DNA of 64,000 nucleotides from Rothia nasimurium (GTDB taxonomy: Bacteria > Actinomycetota > Actinomycetes > Actinomycetales > Micrococcaceae). Positions 27,650-39,771 of this stretch are shown here, in pieces. Location of the stretch: NCBI RefSeq assembly GCF_928392795.1, contig NZ_CAKMTJ010000010.1:35240-99239 (forward strand), given 5' to 3'. The translations under genes were made by a program, and so were the position numbers. The notes under the pieces are model-generated. The model did not search any database. It saw only the letters and a list, made by a program, of their open reading frames with translations, and had not been told where the DNA came from. Numbering within the stretch: position 1 is the stretch's first letter; each line of letters opens with the position of its first letter.

Positions 27650-28630
27650 ATGGCCCTGACGGCATCGGTCAAAGAAGAGCTGGCACACTACGAAGCCACG
27701 CGCTCATCCGTGCGCAAAGCTGAGGTAGCCACAATCTTGCGCTTCACGAACGGTCTGCACCTCGTGCAAGGCAAAATCGTGGTCGAAGCTGAAGTTGACC
27801 TCGAAACCACCGCAGAGCGCCTGCGCTATAACATCGCCGAAATGTACGGCCATGAGGCTTCCATTACCTCTATCTCCGGTGGCGGGCTGCGCCGGGGCGG
27901 GCGTTACGTTGTTCGCGTTGATCAGGGCGGTGAGGCGCTGGCCCGGCAGACCGGTTTGTTAGACGGACGCGGCCGCCCCGTCCGCGGTCTACCCCCTGCC
28001 GTGGTCAACGGCTCCCTGGCCGATGCTGAAGCTGTCATGCGCGGGGCCTTCCTGGCTCACGGTTCGCTGACCGAGCCCGGGCGTTCGTCCGCCCTGGAAT
28101 TTACCTGCCCCGGCCCCGAGGCTGCCCTAGCCCTGGTCGGTGCCGCCCGCCGACTCGACGTGATTGCCAAGGCCCGCGAAGTGCGCGGAGTAGACCGGGT
28201 GGTCGTGCGCGACGGTGAGACCATCTCCCTGCTGCTAGAGCGCATGGGTGCTGTTGACGCCCTCGATAACTGGCGGGAACGCCGCGCCCGTAAAGAGGTT
28301 CGCGCGACCGCTAACCGCCTCGCTAACTTCGACGACGCCAACCTGCGCCGTTCAGCCCAGGCCGCTGTCGCCGCCGGTGCCCGTGTTGAACGGGCTCTGG
28401 AAATCCTGGGCGATAAGGTGCCCGAGCACCTGCGCTACGCCGGTGAACTGCGGGTTGCCCACAAGCAGGCGTCCCTTGACGAATTGGGCCGCCTGGCTGA
28501 ACCACCCATGACCAAAGATGCTATCGCCGGTCGTATCCGCCGCCTGATTGCCATGGCCGATAAGCGAGCCGCCGAGCGTGGAATCCCGGGTACTGAAGCG
28601 GGCGTGAACGGCACAAACCACCCCAACTAG
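27650..28630 (+). CDS. whiA: sporulation/cell-division regulator WhiA
   Basis: 326 residues. N-terminal LAGLIDADG-like region without nuclease residues, and a C-terminal helix-turn-helix ([40 protein letters not shown]). WhiA binds DNA and in non-sporulating actinobacteria is linked to cell division. GGAGGAAG precedes the ATG. Last gene of the rapZ-yvcK-whiA cluster. Confidence 0.96.
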   Translation: MALTASVKEELAHYEATRSSVRKAEVATILRFTNGLHLVQGKIVVEAEVDLETTAERLRYNIAEMYGHEASITSISGGGLRRGGRYVVRVDQGGEALARQTGLLDGRGRPVRGLPPAVVNGSLADAEAVMRGAFLAHGSLTEPGRSSALEFTCPGPEAALALVGAARRLDVIAKAREVRGVDRVVVRDGETISLLLERMGAVDALDNWRERRARKEVRATANRLANFDDANLRRSAQAAVAAGARVERALEILGDKVPEHLRYAGELRVAHKQASLDELGRLAEPPMTKDAIAGRIRRLIAMADKRAAERGIPGTEAGVNGTNHPN

Positions 28631-29937
<1,307 letters not shown>

Positions 29938-29977
29938 GCTGTCATCCACCGGTCTTTCATGAGACAGCAATAGGATA

Positions 29978-30018
29978 GGGTTAGCGAATCGACGCGCATA
30001 CGCGCGGTTCGCTAACCC
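29978..30018 (+). terminator. large stem-loop between gap and pgk
   Basis: GGGTTAGCGAA (29978-29988) pairs perfectly with TTCGCTAACCC (30008-30018), and the loop holds an inner GCGC hairpin. There is no long T-run. It may be a partial terminator or an mRNA-stabilising hairpin that sets gap above pgk expression. Confidence 0.55.
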
Positions 30019-30088
30019 TTACCTATACCCGGCACCGCCCTGGTGTCCACCCCATTTACCCTCACAAACAATGGAGATGAAAACTCCC

Positions 30089-31312
30089 ATGGCTAAGACT
30101 CTCGCAGAGCTCATTGACGGTGGCGTAGCAGGCCGCCGCATTCTCGTCCGCTCCGACCTGAACGTACCCCTCAAGGACGGCGTCGTCACCGATGACGGCC
30201 GCGTCCGCGCCTCCCTGCCCGTACTCAAGAAGCTCACCGATGCCGGTGCCCGCGTCATCGTCACCGCCCACCTGGGTCGTCCCAAGGGTCAGGTAGACCC
30301 CCAGTACTCCATCAAGCCCGCCGCAGAACGCCTGGCAGAACTGGCAGACTTCCCCGTCATCATCGCAACCGACCTGGTGGGCGAGGACGCCAAGGCTAAG
30401 GCCGAGGCGCTGAAGGACGGCGAACTGCTCGTTGTTGAAAACGTACGCTACGACGCCCGCGAAACCTCCAAGGACGACGCCGAGCGCGCCGAATTCGCAG
30501 CAGAGCTGGCAGCCCTGACCGGCGAGAACGGCGCCTACGTGAATGACGCCTTCGGTGCTGTGCATCGCAAGCACGCTTCGGTGTACGACATCGCTAAGGA
30601 ACTGCCCGCATACCTGGGCGACCTGGTCAAGACCGAAGTTGACGTTCTGCAGAAGGTCATCAAGAACCCCGACCGCCCCTTCGTCGTTGTCATGGGTGGC
30701 GCTAAGGTCTCAGACAAACTGGCAGTTATCGACAACCTCATCGGCAAGGCAGACACCCTGCTGATCGGCGGCGGCATGGGCTACACCTTCGCCAAGGCCA
30801 TGGGCTACGAGATCGGCCAGTCCCTGCTGGAAGAAGACCAGATCGAAAACTGCAAGCGCTACATGGAAGAAGCCCCCAAGAAGGGTACCGAACTCATCAT
30901 CGCCTCAGACATCGTCTGGTCAGATGACTTCTCCAACGACGCTAACACCGAAATCCGCCCCATCGAAGACCTCACCGGCGGCAAGCTGGGCGCCAAGGCA
31001 GAGGGTCTCGACATCGGCCCCGCCACCCGCGAACTCTTCGCCCAGAAGATCAAGGAAGCTAAGCTGGTCTTCTGGAACGGCCCCGTAGGCGTCTTCGAAA
31101 TTGAAGCCTTCGCAAGCGGCACCAAGGCAGTAGCCGACGCCCTCGTCGAGTCAGAGGCATTCTCCATCATCGGTGGCGGCGACTCAGCATCAGCAGTGCG
31201 CAACCTGGGCTTCTCCGACGACCAGTTCGGCCACATCTCCACCGGCGGCGGCGCTTCCCTCGAATACATCGAAGGTAAGACCCTGCCCGGCCTCGAAGCA
31301 CTCGGCGCCTAA
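30089..31312 (+). CDS. pgk: phosphoglycerate kinase
   Basis: 407 residues. Signature [11 protein letters not shown] near residue 20, the GGAKVSDK segment and the C-terminal nucleotide site GGGDSASAV. It makes ATP from 1,3-bisphosphoglycerate. ATG 30089 has GGAGATG upstream; an in-frame ATG at 30071 lies before that site. Part of the gap-pgk-tpiA glycolytic cluster. Confidence 0.97.
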   Translation: MAKTLAELIDGGVAGRRILVRSDLNVPLKDGVVTDDGRVRASLPVLKKLTDAGARVIVTAHLGRPKGQVDPQYSIKPAAERLAELADFPVIIATDLVGEDAKAKAEALKDGELLVVENVRYDARETSKDDAERAEFAAELAALTGENGAYVNDAFGAVHRKHASVYDIAKELPAYLGDLVKTEVDVLQKVIKNPDRPFVVVMGGAKVSDKLAVIDNLIGKADTLLIGGGMGYTFAKAMGYEIGQSLLEEDQIENCKRYMEEAPKKGTELIIASDIVWSDDFSNDANTEIRPIEDLTGGKLGAKAEGLDIGPATRELFAQKIKEAKLVFWNGPVGVFEIEAFASGTKAVADALVESEAFSIIGGGDSASAVRNLGFSDDQFGHISTGGGASLEYIEGKTLPGLEALGA

Positions 31313-31358
31313 AACAACACCACGTGGCAGTAAGCCACCCGGCGGTTAAACCACCAGC

Positions 31359-31391
31359 GGGCAGGACGGGCGCACCCGCTACGTCCTGCCC
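31359..31391 (+). promoter_or_regulatory. intercistronic hairpin between pgk and tpiA
   Basis: GGGCAGGACG (31359-31368) pairs with CGTCCTGCCC (31382-31391) with a 13-nt loop, 34 nt ahead of the tpiA start. No T-run follows, so a processing or stabilising hairpin is more likely than a terminator. Confidence 0.45.
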
Positions 31392-31425
31392 ACCTACCTC
31401 AAGATTTCGCGAAAGGAACGAGCCA

Positions 31426-32202
31426 ATGACTCGCAAGCCCCTCATCGCAGGCAACTGGAAGATGAACATGGACCACACCGAAGGTGTGACCCTGCTCCAG
31501 AAACTGGCCTGGACCCTGGACGACACCAACTTCGACTACGACACCGCCGAAGTTGCCGTTTTCCCTCCCTTCACCGACATCCGCTCCGTACAGACCCTCG
31601 TTGACGGCGACAAGCTCAACATCGTCTACGGCGGCCAGGATCTCTCAGACCAGGACTCCGGCGCCTACACCGGCGACATCTCCGGTGTCTTCCTCAAGAA
31701 GCTCGGCGCAACCTACGTGCTGGTCGGCCACTCAGAACGCCGCACCATCCACGGTGAAACCGACGCCGTCTGCGCCGCTAAGGTACAGGCTGCCTACCGC
31801 AACGAGCTCACCCCCGTACTCTGCGTCGGTGAAGGCCTCGACAAGCGTGAAGCCGGCGAGCACGTCGACTTCACCCTGGACCAGCTGCGCGGCTCCATCG
31901 AGGGTCTGACCGCAGAAGAGGCTGAGACCCTGGTCGTAGCCTACGAACCCGTCTGGGCTATCGGTACCGGCAAGGTTGCAACCGCAGCTGACGCCCAGGA
32001 AATGAGCAAGGCTATCCGCGAGGAACTGACCAAGCTCTACTCCGCAGAGGTCGCCGATAAGGTTCGTGTACTCTACGGCGGTTCCGTCAAGGCAGCATCA
32101 GCCCCCGAGATTATGGCAGAGGCAGACGTCGACGGCGTACTGGTGGGCGGTGCATCCCTCGACGCCACCGAATTCGCTAACATCGCACGATACAAGGCCT
32201 AA
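31426..32202 (+). CDS. tpiA: triosephosphate isomerase
   Basis: 258 residues. N-terminal AGNWKMN (catalytic Asn and Lys), VGHSERR with the catalytic His, and [11 protein letters not shown] with the catalytic Glu. ATG 31426 follows GAAAGGA; the frame is open back to 31324, but those codons cover the intercistronic hairpin. It interconverts dihydroxyacetone phosphate and glyceraldehyde-3-phosphate. Confidence 0.97.
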   Translation: MTRKPLIAGNWKMNMDHTEGVTLLQKLAWTLDDTNFDYDTAEVAVFPPFTDIRSVQTLVDGDKLNIVYGGQDLSDQDSGAYTGDISGVFLKKLGATYVLVGHSERRTIHGETDAVCAAKVQAAYRNELTPVLCVGEGLDKREAGEHVDFTLDQLRGSIEGLTAEEAETLVVAYEPVWAIGTGKVATAADAQEMSKAIREELTKLYSAEVADKVRVLYGGSVKAASAPEIMAEADVDGVLVGGASLDATEFANIARYKA

Positions 32203-32276
32203 AAAATACCCTAACTAGGGGTATAGTAGATTGGTGGCGCTTCGAAACGCCCTTCAACCCGACTGAAAGGTTCTGC

Positions 32277-32534
32277 GTGGAAACCCTCAAGATTATCCTG
32301 ATGGTCCTGATCGCTATCGCGAGCATTCTTACCATCCTGCTGGTTCTACTGAACCGCGGTAAGGGCGGCGGCCTCTCAGATATGTTCGGTGGTGGCATGA
32401 CCACCTCACTGAACTCTTCGGGCATGGCATCTAAAAACCTGATTCGCCTGACCGTCACAGTAATTCTGCTGTGGGCTTTCGCGATCATCGGTTACGCCCT
32501 GGTGATGCGTTTCTCTGAGGTTGCTGTTATCTAG
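32277..32534 (+). CDS. secG: preprotein translocase subunit SecG
   Basis: 85 residues with two transmembrane helices separated by a glycine-rich loop (NRGKGGGLSDMFGGG), the SecG pattern. It is the accessory subunit of the SecYEG export channel. GTG start at 32277 after GAAAGG. A TATAGT box at 32222-32227 may give secG its own promoter. A strong terminator follows, separating it from the convergent pgl gene. Confidence 0.93.
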   Translation: METLKIILMVLIAIASILTILLVLLNRGKGGGLSDMFGGGMTTSLNSSGMASKNLIRLTVTVILLWAFAIIGYALVMRFSEVAVI

Positions 32535-32543
32535 GCTTACATC

Positions 32544-32587
32544 AAAAATTCCCGCCTACCGGTTCACCGGTAGGCGGGAATTTTTTT
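32544..32587. terminator. strong intrinsic terminator between secG and pgl
   Basis: A 15-bp perfect stem (32548-32562 with 32667 minus 100, that is 32567-32581), loop TTCA, followed by seven T. An A5 run on the left lets it work for the convergent pgl gene too. Confidence 0.92.
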
Positions 32588-32606
32588 GTCTCTGAATACC
32601 TGAACT

Positions 32607-33380
32607 TTAGGAAGCTGAGCCGAGGGCGTCTTCGGTTGCCAGAATCAGGGTTTCGAGCAGGCCGCGGGCCCCAGCTGCCGGGGTCTGGGTGAGGATCTCG
32701 GCGGTTAGCTGGGTTTCAGGCAGAGCGGACGCCGCCCGCAGGCGGGCAGTTGCCTCGGCCTTGTCGCTACCGGCAACCAGGAACCAGATGCGCTCTGAGT
32801 AGTTGATCACCGGCAGGGTCAGGCTCACGCGGGTGGGCGGGGGCTTGGGGGAGTTGTGCACCGCAAGGGCGGTGGCCTCAGCCTCTAGAATCTCGGCCCG
32901 GTCGGGGAAGAGGGAGGCGATGTGGCCATCGGGTCCCATACCCAGCAGGGTCAGGCCAAAGAGGGGGGACGCCTCACCCTCGGGGGCGTAGCGAGCCAGC
33001 TCAGCGGTGTAGGCTTCGGCAGCTTCCTCCGGGGTGTCAAAAATATCTGAGGCACCCATGACGTGCAGGTTCTCCTCCGGTAGTCCCAGGGACGTGAGCC
33101 AGGCGTCCTTGGCCTGCTGTTCGTTGCGATCAGCGTGGCCGCGCGGCACAAACCGCTCGTCTGACCACCAGAAATGAACCTTGGACCAGTCCACGGTAGC
33201 GCTCAGAGGGTTTTCTGCAATACCCGCAAGTACCGCAATGCCCATGGTGCCACCGGTCAGCGAGAGGTGGGCAATACCGCGGGCAGCCACAGCGGTGGCA
33301 GCTACATTGATGATGCGGGTGGCACCGGCCAGCTGCAGCTGGGCCTTATCGAGGTGGGGAACGACGATAGGGTTAGGCAT
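32607..33380 (-). CDS. pgl: 6-phosphogluconolactonase
   Basis: 257 residues. Conserved LTGGTMG near residue 40, WWSDERFVPRGHADRN and GMGPDGHIASLFP are the SugarP-isomerase-type 6PGL motifs. It hydrolyses 6-phosphogluconolactone after Zwf. ATG 33380 has GGAGGT upstream and overlaps the end of opcA by 8 nt; the open frame beyond it, to 33641, is only the opcA shadow. Confidence 0.95.
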   Translation of the reverse strand: MPNPIVVPHLDKAQLQLAGATRIINVAATAVAARGIAHLSLTGGTMGIAVLAGIAENPLSATVDWSKVHFWWSDERFVPRGHADRNEQQAKDAWLTSLGLPEENLHVMGASDIFDTPEEAAEAYTAELARYAPEGEASPLFGLTLLGMGPDGHIASLFPDRAEILEAEATALAVHNSPKPPPTRVSLTLPVINYSERIWFLVAGSDKAEATARLRAASALPETQLTAEILTQTPAAGARGLLETLILATEDALGSAS

Positions 33381-34356
33381 CGTAGACCTCCGTGTAATCA
33401 GCGTTGTCATCGTGAACGTCATCGGAATTAACATCCACCACGATGTTGCCACTGGCGACAACAGACTTGAGCACCTCGCCGTAGACCTCATCGGGGTCAA
33501 GGCGGCGCAGTTCTTCTGCCAGGCAGTCAGCCAGGGAGCGGGCCGGCAGGGAAATCTGCTGGTCGGGTACACCGGGGGAAGAAATGGTAGCAATGTTGCG
33601 ACCGGGGCGGTGGATGATGATGGAGCCGTCTTCACGTTCAAGTTCTACCTTGTAGAGGCCGCGCTGCACGTCGGTGGTGCGCAGGTGCACCTCAGCGCCC
33701 AGGCGGTCACCCAGCCAGGCACCGAGCAGAACAACCGAGGGGCTCATGGATGAACCGGAGACCATCACGCGCTTGACGGGGGCAGGCTCAATCTGGTCGA
33801 AGACAGCAGCAATCTGAATACGCCAGAGGGTCAGGCGAATCCAGGCCAGGTCGGTGTCGCCGTCCTTGTAGCTGGCAGCCAGCTTCTCTAGCACACCCAG
33901 GGGGTCGTAGGCACGGGCTGAATCGGTGATACGGCGCTGGGCAATCTTGCCGATCGAGTGCTCTGCTGGGTTCTCGGGGACCGAGTGGGGCCACCAGGCA
34001 ACGATGGGGGAGTCGGGTAGCAGCAGCCCCGAAATCAGGGACTCGGTAGCAACAGCCGCTGAACCGTACCCGCGCAGAATGATGAGTTCTGAAGCACCCG
34101 CGTCGCCGCCCACGTAAATGCGGGCATCGAGCCGATCATCGGCGTCCTGACCGTAATCAATGTGCACGATAATGCGGGAAGGGTGTTCGTAGGAGGCCTT
34201 CAGGGCCGCCTCAACCGCGGTCTTGGAGTGCCCCTTTTCAGCCAGAATAACCAGGGTCAGCACGCGAGAGGACGTGGTTGCCCCCTCCTCACTGCGCAGG
34301 CGGGAGAGCTCCTTGGCAACCTCGCCCACGGTGGTGTCTTTGAGTTTCTTCATCAT
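33373..34356 (-). CDS. opcA: glucose-6-phosphate dehydrogenase assembly protein OpcA
   Basis: 327 residues. Typical OpcA segments are SRVLTLVILAEKG, LPDSPIVAWWPHSVPENPA and RITDSARA. OpcA is needed for full activity of Zwf in actinobacteria and cyanobacteria. ATG 34356 overlaps the zwf stop as ATGA and has GGAGG upstream; pgl overlaps its own end, so zwf-opcA-pgl are translationally coupled. Confidence 0.95.
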   Translation of the reverse strand: MMKKLKDTTVGEVAKELSRLRSEEGATTSSRVLTLVILAEKGHSKTAVEAALKASYEHPSRIIVHIDYGQDADDRLDARIYVGGDAGASELIILRGYGSAAVATESLISGLLLPDSPIVAWWPHSVPENPAEHSIGKIAQRRITDSARAYDPLGVLEKLAASYKDGDTDLAWIRLTLWRIQIAAVFDQIEPAPVKRVMVSGSSMSPSVVLLGAWLGDRLGAEVHLRTTDVQRGLYKVELEREDGSIIIHRPGRNIATISSPGVPDQQISLPARSLADCLAEELRRLDPDEVYGEVLKSVVASGNIVVDVNSDDVHDDNADYTEVYDA

Positions 34357-35888
34357 GGGCGCCTCCAAGCACGGCCGTCGCGTTCTAGCATTTCGTGGGC
34401 GGAAGCCGGGCCCCAGGAACCGGGTGCGTAGGCTTCGGGTTTGATCTTGTTCTCTTCCCAGTATTCTTCGAAGGGGTCAAGAATCTTCCAGGAGAGTTCG
34501 ACCTCTTCGTGGCGGGGGAAGAGCGGGGGCTCGCCCAGTAGCACATCGAGAATCAGACGCTCGTAGGCCTCGGGGGACTCTTCGGTGAAGGAGTGGGAGT
34601 AGCCAAAGTCCATGTTGACGTCGCGGATTTCCATCTGGGTGCCGGGCACCTTCGAGGCAAAGCGCAGGGTCATTCCCTCATCGGGCTGCACGCGAATCAC
34701 AATCGCATTCTGGCCGGAGCTATCGGCGCTGCCGCCAAAGAGCAGGTTGGGAGCCTTCTTGAAGACCACGGCAATTTCGGTGACGCGGCGGCCCAGACGC
34801 TTACCCGCGCGCAGGTAGAAGGGCACGCCCGCCCAGCGGCGGGTGTTTATGTTCAGCTTGAGGGCGGCGAAAGTTTCGGTGCGGGAGTCGGCGGGAATGT
34901 CGTTCTCGTCAAAGAAGCCGTTGACCTCTTCACCGCCCTGGTTGCCGGCAGCGTACTGGCCGATGGCAAAGGCTGAGGCAATATCATCGGGAATCTGGAC
35001 TGCCTCAAGCACCTTGGCCTTCTCGGCGCGCAGGTGCTCAGCGTTGAAGCTGACGGGCTCTTCCATGGCAGTGAGTGCCAGCAGCTGCAGCAGGTGGTTC
35101 TGAATGACGTCGCGGGCAGCGCCCACGCCGTCGTAGTAGCCAGCGCGGGTACCGATGCCGATGTCTTCGGCCATGGTGATCTGCACGTGGTCGACGTTGG
35201 TGGCGTTCCACAGGGGCTCGAACATCTGGTTGGCAAAGCGCATGGCCAGAATATTCTGCACGGTTTCCTTGCCCAGGTAGTGGTCGATACGGAAGACCGA
35301 ATCGGCGGGGAAGACCCGCTCAACAATGGCGTTGAGCTCGCGGGCGGTTTCGAGGTTGTGGCCGAAAGGCTTTTCGATAACCACACGGCGCCACCCCTCG
35401 TGCTGGTTGTGGTTGGCCAGGTCGTGATCGGCTAGCTTCTGTAGTACCTGGTCGAAGTCCTTGGGAGGAATTGACAGGTAGAAGGCGTGGTTGCCGCGGG
35501 TGCCTCGGGTTTCGTCGAGCTCTGCCAGGGTTGCCTTGAGCTTTTCAAAGGACTCATCGGAGTCGAAGGTGCCGGTGACAAAGCGAATGCCGGCAGCGAA
35601 CTGGTTCCAGACGTCCTCGCGAAAGGGGGTGCGGGCGTGGGCTTCAACGTGCCCGCGCACCTCCTGCTGGAAGTCCTCGTGGCTCCACTCGCGGCGTCCA
35701 AAACCCACCAGGCCAAAGCTGGGCGGGAGCAGGCCGCGGTTAACCAGGTCATAGACCGCGGGGAGTAGTTTCTTGCGCGCAAGGTCGCCGGTGACGCCGA
35801 AGAAGACCAGGGAGGACGGGCCTGCCACGCGGGTCAGTCTGCGGTCGCGCGGGTCGCGCAGGGGGTTTGAATCGTGAGTGTTGGCCAC
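34353..35888 (-). CDS. zwf: glucose-6-phosphate 1-dehydrogenase
   Basis: 511 residues. NADP-binding FFGVTGDLARKKL and the active-site RIDHYLGKETVQN are clear, followed by KPFGHN upstream in the fold and the C-terminal LRAGKRL. First enzyme of the oxidative pentose phosphate pathway, giving NADPH. GTG start at 35888 with AAGGA about 9 nt upstream. TACACT on the minus strand near 35967 may be its own -10. Confidence 0.96.
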   Translation of the reverse strand: MANTHDSNPLRDPRDRRLTRVAGPSSLVFFGVTGDLARKKLLPAVYDLVNRGLLPPSFGLVGFGRREWSHEDFQQEVRGHVEAHARTPFREDVWNQFAAGIRFVTGTFDSDESFEKLKATLAELDETRGTRGNHAFYLSIPPKDFDQVLQKLADHDLANHNQHEGWRRVVIEKPFGHNLETARELNAIVERVFPADSVFRIDHYLGKETVQNILAMRFANQMFEPLWNATNVDHVQITMAEDIGIGTRAGYYDGVGAARDVIQNHLLQLLALTAMEEPVSFNAEHLRAEKAKVLEAVQIPDDIASAFAIGQYAAGNQGGEEVNGFFDENDIPADSRTETFAALKLNINTRRWAGVPFYLRAGKRLGRRVTEIAVVFKKAPNLLFGGSADSSGQNAIVIRVQPDEGMTLRFASKVPGTQMEIRDVNMDFGYSHSFTEESPEAYERLILDVLLGEPPLFPRHEEVELSWKILDPFEEYWEENKIKPEAYAPGSWGPASAHEMLERDGRAWRRP

Positions 35889-36029
35889 CGCCGTGAATCC
35901 TTCACAGGTTGGTTGGGGCGGCAGCTGTGAAAGGTGTGGGTGCTGCCGCGGTTCTCTTGTTCTAGTGTACTAGTGCCCACCGCCGGCGGGTGCTTGCCGC
36001 CGGGCTGGGGTGATGGTGAGCGGGTGCAG

Positions 36030-36059
36030 TGAGGGTGGGGGATACGACCCCCACCCTCA
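36030..36059 (-). terminator. perfect hairpin between tal and zwf
   Basis: TGAGGGTGGGGG (36030-36041) pairs with CCCCCACCCTCA (36048-36059) with a 6-nt loop, 14 nt after the tal stop. No T-run on the minus strand, so partial or factor-aided termination is likely and zwf-opcA-pgl may be controlled apart from tkt-tal. Confidence 0.6.
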
Positions 36060-36072
36060 GCGTGAAACGGTA

Positions 36073-37179
36073 CTACTTGCTGTCAGCCAGTGCGGCGGTG
36101 ACGGTGTTGAGCAGTTCCTTCCAGGAGACCTCGAACTTCTCAACGCCTTCGGTTTCCAGCTTTTCTACCACGTCGTTGTAGGAGATACCTACAGCTTCGA
36201 GCTGGTTGAGGATCTCGGTGGATTCCTCGTAGGTGCCCTCGATAGCGTTACCGGCAACCTCTGCATGGTCGAAGGTTGCGTTGAGGGTTGCCTCGGGCAT
36301 GGTATTGACGGTGCCGGGGGCTGCAATTTCGGTGACGTAGAGGGTGTCGGGGTAGGCGGGGTTCTTCACGCCGGTGGATGCCCAGAGCGGACGCTGGCGG
36401 TTGGCACCTGCGGCTTCCAGACGAGCCCAGCGCTCGGAGGAGAAGGCCTGCTCGTAGACTTCGAAGGCCAGGCGGGCGTTAGCTACACCGGCCTTGCCGC
36501 GCAGGGCGAGGGCTTCGTCGGTGCCGATGGCCTCAAGACGGGCATCGATTTCGGTGTCGACGCGGGAGACGAAGAAGGAGGCAACGGAGTGGATCTTTGA
36601 GAGGTCCTTACCGTTTTCCAGTGCCTTTTCGAGGCCCAGCAGGTAGGCGTTGATGACGGCGCGGTAACGCTCCAGGGAGAAAATCAGGGTGACGTTGACC
36701 GAGATACCTTCAGCCAGGGCCTCAGCGATGGGCTCTAGGCCCTCTTCGGTGGCGGGAATCTTGATCATGACGTTGTCGCGGCCAACTGCTGAGTAGAGTT
36801 CCTTAGCCTGGGCCAGGGTTGCAGCTGATTCGCGGGCCAGCAGGGGAGAGACCTCGATGGAGACGCGGCCGTCAAAGCCCTGGGTTGCCTCGTAGATGGG
36901 GGCAAACACGTCGCAGGCGTCGCGCACGTCGTCAATCATGGCAGCAAAGCCAGCTGCCTCTGCTTCGGTGCCCTCTGCTGCCAGCTTCTTCATCTGCTCG
37001 GCGTAGGCTGCGCCGTTCGACAGAGCGGCAGCGAAGATGGAGGGGTTGGTGGTTACACCGACCACGTTCTTGGTGTCGATGAGCTCCTGCAGGTTACCGC
37101 TGGTGAGGCGCTCGCGGGAGAGGTCATCGAGCCAGATGGAGACGCCTGCGTCTGAAAGCTTCTGGGTGGGGGTAGTCAT
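36073..37179 (-). CDS. tal: transaldolase
   Basis: 368 residues, the length of the actinobacterial class. [10 protein letters not shown] near the N-terminus, the Schiff-base Lys region [13 protein letters not shown], and [12 protein letters not shown] are visible. It transfers a dihydroxyacetone unit between sugar phosphates. It lies 26 nt after tkt on the same strand. Confidence 0.96.
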   Translation of the reverse strand: MTTPTQKLSDAGVSIWLDDLSRERLTSGNLQELIDTKNVVGVTTNPSIFAAALSNGAAYAEQMKKLAAEGTEAEAAGFAAMIDDVRDACDVFAPIYEATQGFDGRVSIEVSPLLARESAATLAQAKELYSAVGRDNVMIKIPATEEGLEPIAEALAEGISVNVTLIFSLERYRAVINAYLLGLEKALENGKDLSKIHSVASFFVSRVDTEIDARLEAIGTDEALALRGKAGVANARLAFEVYEQAFSSERWARLEAAGANRQRPLWASTGVKNPAYPDTLYVTEIAAPGTVNTMPEATLNATFDHAEVAGNAIEGTYEESTEILNQLEAVGISYNDVVEKLETEGVEKFEVSWKELLNTVTAALADSK

Positions 37180-37205
37180 AATGTTTTCCTTAACTTGACG
37201 TTCGG

Positions 37206-39317
37206 TTAGCGGGCAGCGGCGATGGACTCGCGGGCCTTGGCTGCGACGTTCTCGGCGGTGAAACCGTAGTCGGCGAAGAGTTCCTCGGCGGAGGCTGAGG
37301 CACCGTAGTGTTCCAGGGAAACGGCGCGGCCTGCTTCGCCCAGAATGTCCATCCAGGGCATGGCCAGGCCGGCTTCAACGGTCACGCGGGCCTTAACTGC
37401 GGAGGGGATGACTGACTCGCGGTACTCGGCAGACTCGGCTGCGAACCACTCGCGGCAGGGCATGGAGACAACGCGGGCGGCGATACCCTCTTCTGCCAGC
37501 TGGGTGCGGGCAGCTAGGGCAACCTCGACCTCAGAACCGGTGGCAATGAGGATGACGTCGGGGGTGCCTTCGGTATCAGCCAGCACATAACCGCCGCGGG
37601 CAGCGCCGTTAGCTGAAGCGAACTTCTCGCCCTCGGCGTCCGCGTGCAGGTCTTCACGGGCCACGTTGGTCAGGTTCTGGCGGGAGAGCACCAGGCCGGC
37701 GGGGTGGTCCTTGATGTCCAGGATCTTGCGCCAGGCTACAGCGGTTTCGTTACCGTCAGCGGGGCGCACAACATCGAGGTTGGGGATTGCGCGCATAGCG
37801 GTCAGGTGCTCAACGGGCTGGTGGGTGGGGCCGTCCTCGCCCAGACCGATGGAGTCGTGGGTCCAGACGAAGATGTTGGGCACACCCATGAGCGCTGCCA
37901 GGCGGACGGCCGGGCGCTGGTAGTCGGTAAAGACGAAGAAGGTTCCGGAGAAAGGACGGGTGGGCGAAGACAGCGCGATACCGTTGGTGATAGCTGCGGC
38001 GGCGTGCTCGCGAATACCGAAGTGCAGCACACGACCGTAGGGGTGACCGGTCCAGCTCTTGGTGGAGCGGGACTCGGGGTTGAAGGACTTCTCGGTATCG
38101 ATGGTGGTGTTGTTTGACCCTGCCAGGTCGGCTGAACCGCCCCAGAGCTCGGGCAGAACCGGAGCGATTGCGTTGATGACCTTGCCCGATGCTGCACGGG
38201 TTGCGATGGAGGTGCCAGCCTCAAAGGTGGGCAGGGCCTCATCAAGCTCGGCGGGGAGCTCGCCAGCAACCAGGCGCTCGTAGAGATTGGCCTGCTCGGG
38301 GTTGGCGGCAGCCCAGGCATCGAAGGACTTCTGCCACTCGTCGCGCTCAGCTGCGCTGCGCTCAACCAGGGCGCGGGTGTGCTCAAGAATCTCGGGCTCT
38401 ACCACGAAGTGCTGTTCGGGGTCGAAGCCCAGTACCTTCTTGGTGGCTGCAACTTCGTCGGCACCCAGCTTGGAACCGTGGATGCCACCGGTGTTCTGCT
38501 TGGTGGGGGCGGGGTAGCCGATAATGGTGCGCAGCTCGATGAAGGAGGGCTTGTCGGTGACCTTGGTTGCTGCGACGATAGCGTCGTAGAGGGCCTCGAC
38601 GTCTTCCTTGTAGTCGCCGCCAGCGGTCCAATCGACCTTGGCAACGTCCCAGCCGTAGGCCTCGTAGCGGGCTGCGACGTCCTCGGTGAAGGCGACGTCG
38701 GTGTCATCTTCAATGGAGATGTGGTTGCGGTCGTAGATCACGACCAGGTTGCCCAGCTGCTGGTGGCCGGCCAGAGCGGACGCCTCGGCGGTCACACCCT
38801 CCTGTACATCGCCCTCAGAAGCAATGGTGAATACGGTGTGGTCAAAGGGGGAAGTGCCGGGGGCAGCTTCGGGGTCGAAGAGGCCGCGCATGCGACGCTG
38901 GGCGTAGGCAAAGCCCACAGCGGACGCCAGACCCTGGCCCAGGGGGCCGGTAGTGATTTCGACGCCCTTGGTATGGCCAAATTCGGGGTGGCCGGGAGTC
39001 AGGGCGCCCGCGGTGCGCAGGGCCTTAATGTCGTCAAGTTCCAGACCAAAACCACCCAGGAACAGCTGGTTGTACAGGGTCAGTGAGGTGTGGCCGGGGG
39101 AGAGAATAAAGCGGTCACGACCCTCCCAGCGGTCATCGCGGGGATCTTGACGCATGACCTTCTGGAAGAGCAGGTAGGCCACAGGAGCCAGGCTCATCGC
39201 GGTACCGGGGTGGCCCGAGCCAACCTTCTCAACGGCGTCCGCAGCAAGCACGCGAGCGGTATCAACCGCGCGCTGGTCTTTCTCGGTCCATTCAAGCTTC
39301 TGATTCAGGTTAGGCAT
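37206..39317 (-). CDS. tkt: transketolase
   Basis: 703 residues. Thiamine diphosphate-binding [12 protein letters not shown], the N-terminal [11 protein letters not shown], the central FGIREHAA and [16 protein letters not shown] are all present. It moves two-carbon units in the pentose phosphate pathway. ATG 39317 follows GAGAGGA. It heads the tkt-tal(-zwf-opcA-pgl) gene set. Confidence 0.97.
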   Translation of the reverse strand: MPNLNQKLEWTEKDQRAVDTARVLAADAVEKVGSGHPGTAMSLAPVAYLLFQKVMRQDPRDDRWEGRDRFILSPGHTSLTLYNQLFLGGFGLELDDIKALRTAGALTPGHPEFGHTKGVEITTGPLGQGLASAVGFAYAQRRMRGLFDPEAAPGTSPFDHTVFTIASEGDVQEGVTAEASALAGHQQLGNLVVIYDRNHISIEDDTDVAFTEDVAARYEAYGWDVAKVDWTAGGDYKEDVEALYDAIVAATKVTDKPSFIELRTIIGYPAPTKQNTGGIHGSKLGADEVAATKKVLGFDPEQHFVVEPEILEHTRALVERSAAERDEWQKSFDAWAAANPEQANLYERLVAGELPAELDEALPTFEAGTSIATRAASGKVINAIAPVLPELWGGSADLAGSNNTTIDTEKSFNPESRSTKSWTGHPYGRVLHFGIREHAAAAITNGIALSSPTRPFSGTFFVFTDYQRPAVRLAALMGVPNIFVWTHDSIGLGEDGPTHQPVEHLTAMRAIPNLDVVRPADGNETAVAWRKILDIKDHPAGLVLSRQNLTNVAREDLHADAEGEKFASANGAARGGYVLADTEGTPDVILIATGSEVEVALAARTQLAEEGIAARVVSMPCREWFAAESAEYRESVIPSAVKARVTVEAGLAMPWMDILGEAGRAVSLEHYGASASAEELFADYGFTAENVAAKARESIAAAR

Positions 39318-39771
39318 CAGCCGTCCTCTCTCAATCTGGCTACCCAGAAATATTCATCAAACTTATCCTTCTACCCGCCCACCGACGCCCAGCGAGACAA
39401 GCCCACACAAGCACACGGTAAAACCGGCAAAAGACGCTACTTCCAGGATAGTTCACCTGCGCATATGTGGGCTTGGTTTGCCTCTCAGCGGACGCCCCCG
39501 CTTTAGGGGTGCGCTTAATCTATTAGCCAGGGGGTAGGTAGGCGTTATACGATGTAATTTGACCAAAAGCTCTTTTGGCGTGCTCACAAACCGGCCAACC
39601 CCGGCTAAAAGTGATGGGCACCACCCCAAAAATCGGTGTGAGGGGCACCCGGGCGCGCAGACGGCGTCCGCACCCCAACACGCCGAAAACCGCTACCTGT
39701 TTCACATAGTGAATCACCCGGCGGGGGAACCGAAGAGCTGAACACACAACAGTCAAGGGAAGTCAGCATAC
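39318..39771. other. tkt-ctaB divergent intergenic region, no gene seen
   Basis: 454 bases between divergent genes without a convincing frame. A small hairpin CCAAAA-GCTC-TTTTGG lies at 39563-39578, just after TTATAC (39545-39550), a possible -10. A perfect dyad TTCAC-ATA-GTGAA (39701-39713) lies about 60 nt before ctaB and could be an operator. Two GCGGACGC/GCGTCCGC octamers occur at 39488 and 39664. AAGGGA precedes the ctaB GTG. Confidence 0.4.

Noticed and set aside
33381..33641. N-terminal extension of pgl
   Set aside because: It lies inside opcA in another frame, is not lactonase-like, and the ATG at 33380 has an excellent GGAGGT.
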